The notes below the pieces were generated by a model that had not been told where the DNA came from, ran no database searches, and saw nothing but the letters and a program-made list of their open reading frames with translations. 64,000 nt of DNA from Myxococcota bacterium (lineage in GTDB: Bacteria > Myxococcota_A > Polyangia > JAAYKL01): assembly GCA_030065855.1 (NCBI GenBank), contig JASJCT010000002.1:1-64000 (forward strand). The letters run 5' to 3'. The position numbers were made by a program, and so were the translations under genes. Positions 63,691-64,000 of the stretch are shown one piece after another (position 1 is the stretch's first letter; every line of letters begins with the position of its first letter).

Positions 63691-64000
63691 CCTACCTCCA
63701 ACCCTGATTTTGCCCTGGGCACAAGGTCAGTGCAACCCCGAGTGTTACTTAACATGGATTCCCAACTTTGCTGAATAACGCAGCTATCCGCGAATTCCCG
63801 TCATCCCCGCAAAAGCGGGCGCTGCAAAAGGGGTAATGCACGTCACTCCTGCAAGGGAATGACTGTTTTCTTCAATGATTTCAAAATTTGCAAATCGAGT
63901 TCGAGTTACTTTGGACACCAGTAATCTAAAATGTAACTCCCAACAGCAAGGAGAGATCGGGTTTAATCTTGAGGAAAAGAACCTCATTGATAGGCGTTTC
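63691..64000. other. Right-edge intergenic region with REP-like hairpin
   Basis: No gene was recognised. A hairpin CCCGC-AAAA-GCGGG is at 63806-63819 within GTCATCCCCGCAAAAGCGGG, a common type of proteobacterial REP-like sequence. GTCATCCCC and a later GGGAATGAC (ends about 63862) form an outer inverted pair. The frame on the minus strand from 63987 lacks a family and a start signal. Confidence 0.5.

Noticed and set aside
1..64000. tRNA and rRNA genes
   Set aside because: No tRNA-like cloverleaf or rRNA signature was recognised by eye; a covariance-model search would settle it.

Overview
The window looks like an uncultured Gram-negative bacterium of deltaproteobacterial/Myxococcota type. The support is indirect: lpxB (lipid A synthesis), many lipoprotein signals, a tandem PilZ protein of the Myxococcus paralogous type (TIGR02266-like), zinc-ribbon Hanks-type Ser/Thr kinases with a transmembrane segment, a DNNGNGYIDC calcium-loop motif common in myxobacterial surface proteins, and a flagellar hook gene. 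No rRNA, tRNA or CRISPR array was recognised.

Layout. 1-2155: IS110-family transposase and repeat-rich non-coding DNA. 2156-6315: two translationally coupled lipoprotein glycosidases (GH27, GH31) on Asp-rich linkers. 6333-10412: lipoprotein, response regulator, rpmB, Nudix and PilZ genes on the minus strand. 10642-17568: plus-strand regulatory run (PPC-like protein, degenerate phosphoesterase lipoprotein, zinc-ribbon membrane protein, zinc-ribbon Ser/Thr kinase, cyclic-nucleotide-binding protein). 17615-22789: 1724-residue kinase/ATPase/GAF/SpoIIE protein. 23049-25352: barrel-like envelope protein, START protein and MBL hydrolase. 25412-32802: two coupled giant DUF3857/transglutaminase-like proteins, the second without the catalytic Cys. 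32947-33675: Asp/Thr-repeat lipoprotein. 33759-39984: fatty-acid operon (acyl-CoA dehydrogenase, MaoC hydratase, two-domain FabG, thiolase, SCP2), the gene set of mycobacterial fadE5-htdX-fabG4-fadA2. 40277-44758: YtfJ-like protein, outer-membrane-like protein, a striking repeat array, small secreted protein, OPT transporter. 44938-47172: GH85 endo-beta-N-acetylglucosaminidase lipoprotein on the same kind of linker. 47262-52283: two TetR-controlled lipid-related sets. 52678-53982: a lone flgE. 54177-62704: Tat-exported tailspike-like beta-helix protein, CotH lipoprotein, dciA-like gene, lpxB, methyltransferase, second beta-helix protein. 62859-63690: HAD hydrolase abutting a truncated mutL 5' end.

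How it fits together. Surface-anchored GH27, GH31 and GH85 enzymes suggest foraging on complex glycans, with GH85 pointing to N-linked glycans of eukaryotes. Two acyl-CoA dehydrogenases, thiolase, hydratase, reductase, two SCP2 proteins and a START protein suggest strong lipid or sterol metabolism under TetR control. A large share of the window is signalling (three kinase-type genes, PilZ, CNBD, receiver, SpoIIE phosphatase). The most notable items are the Asp-rich glycosidase lipoproteins, the active/inactive DUF3857 pair, the higher-order repeat array at 42178-42331, the duplicated TetR operator at 52373-52408 and the broken mutL at the right end.
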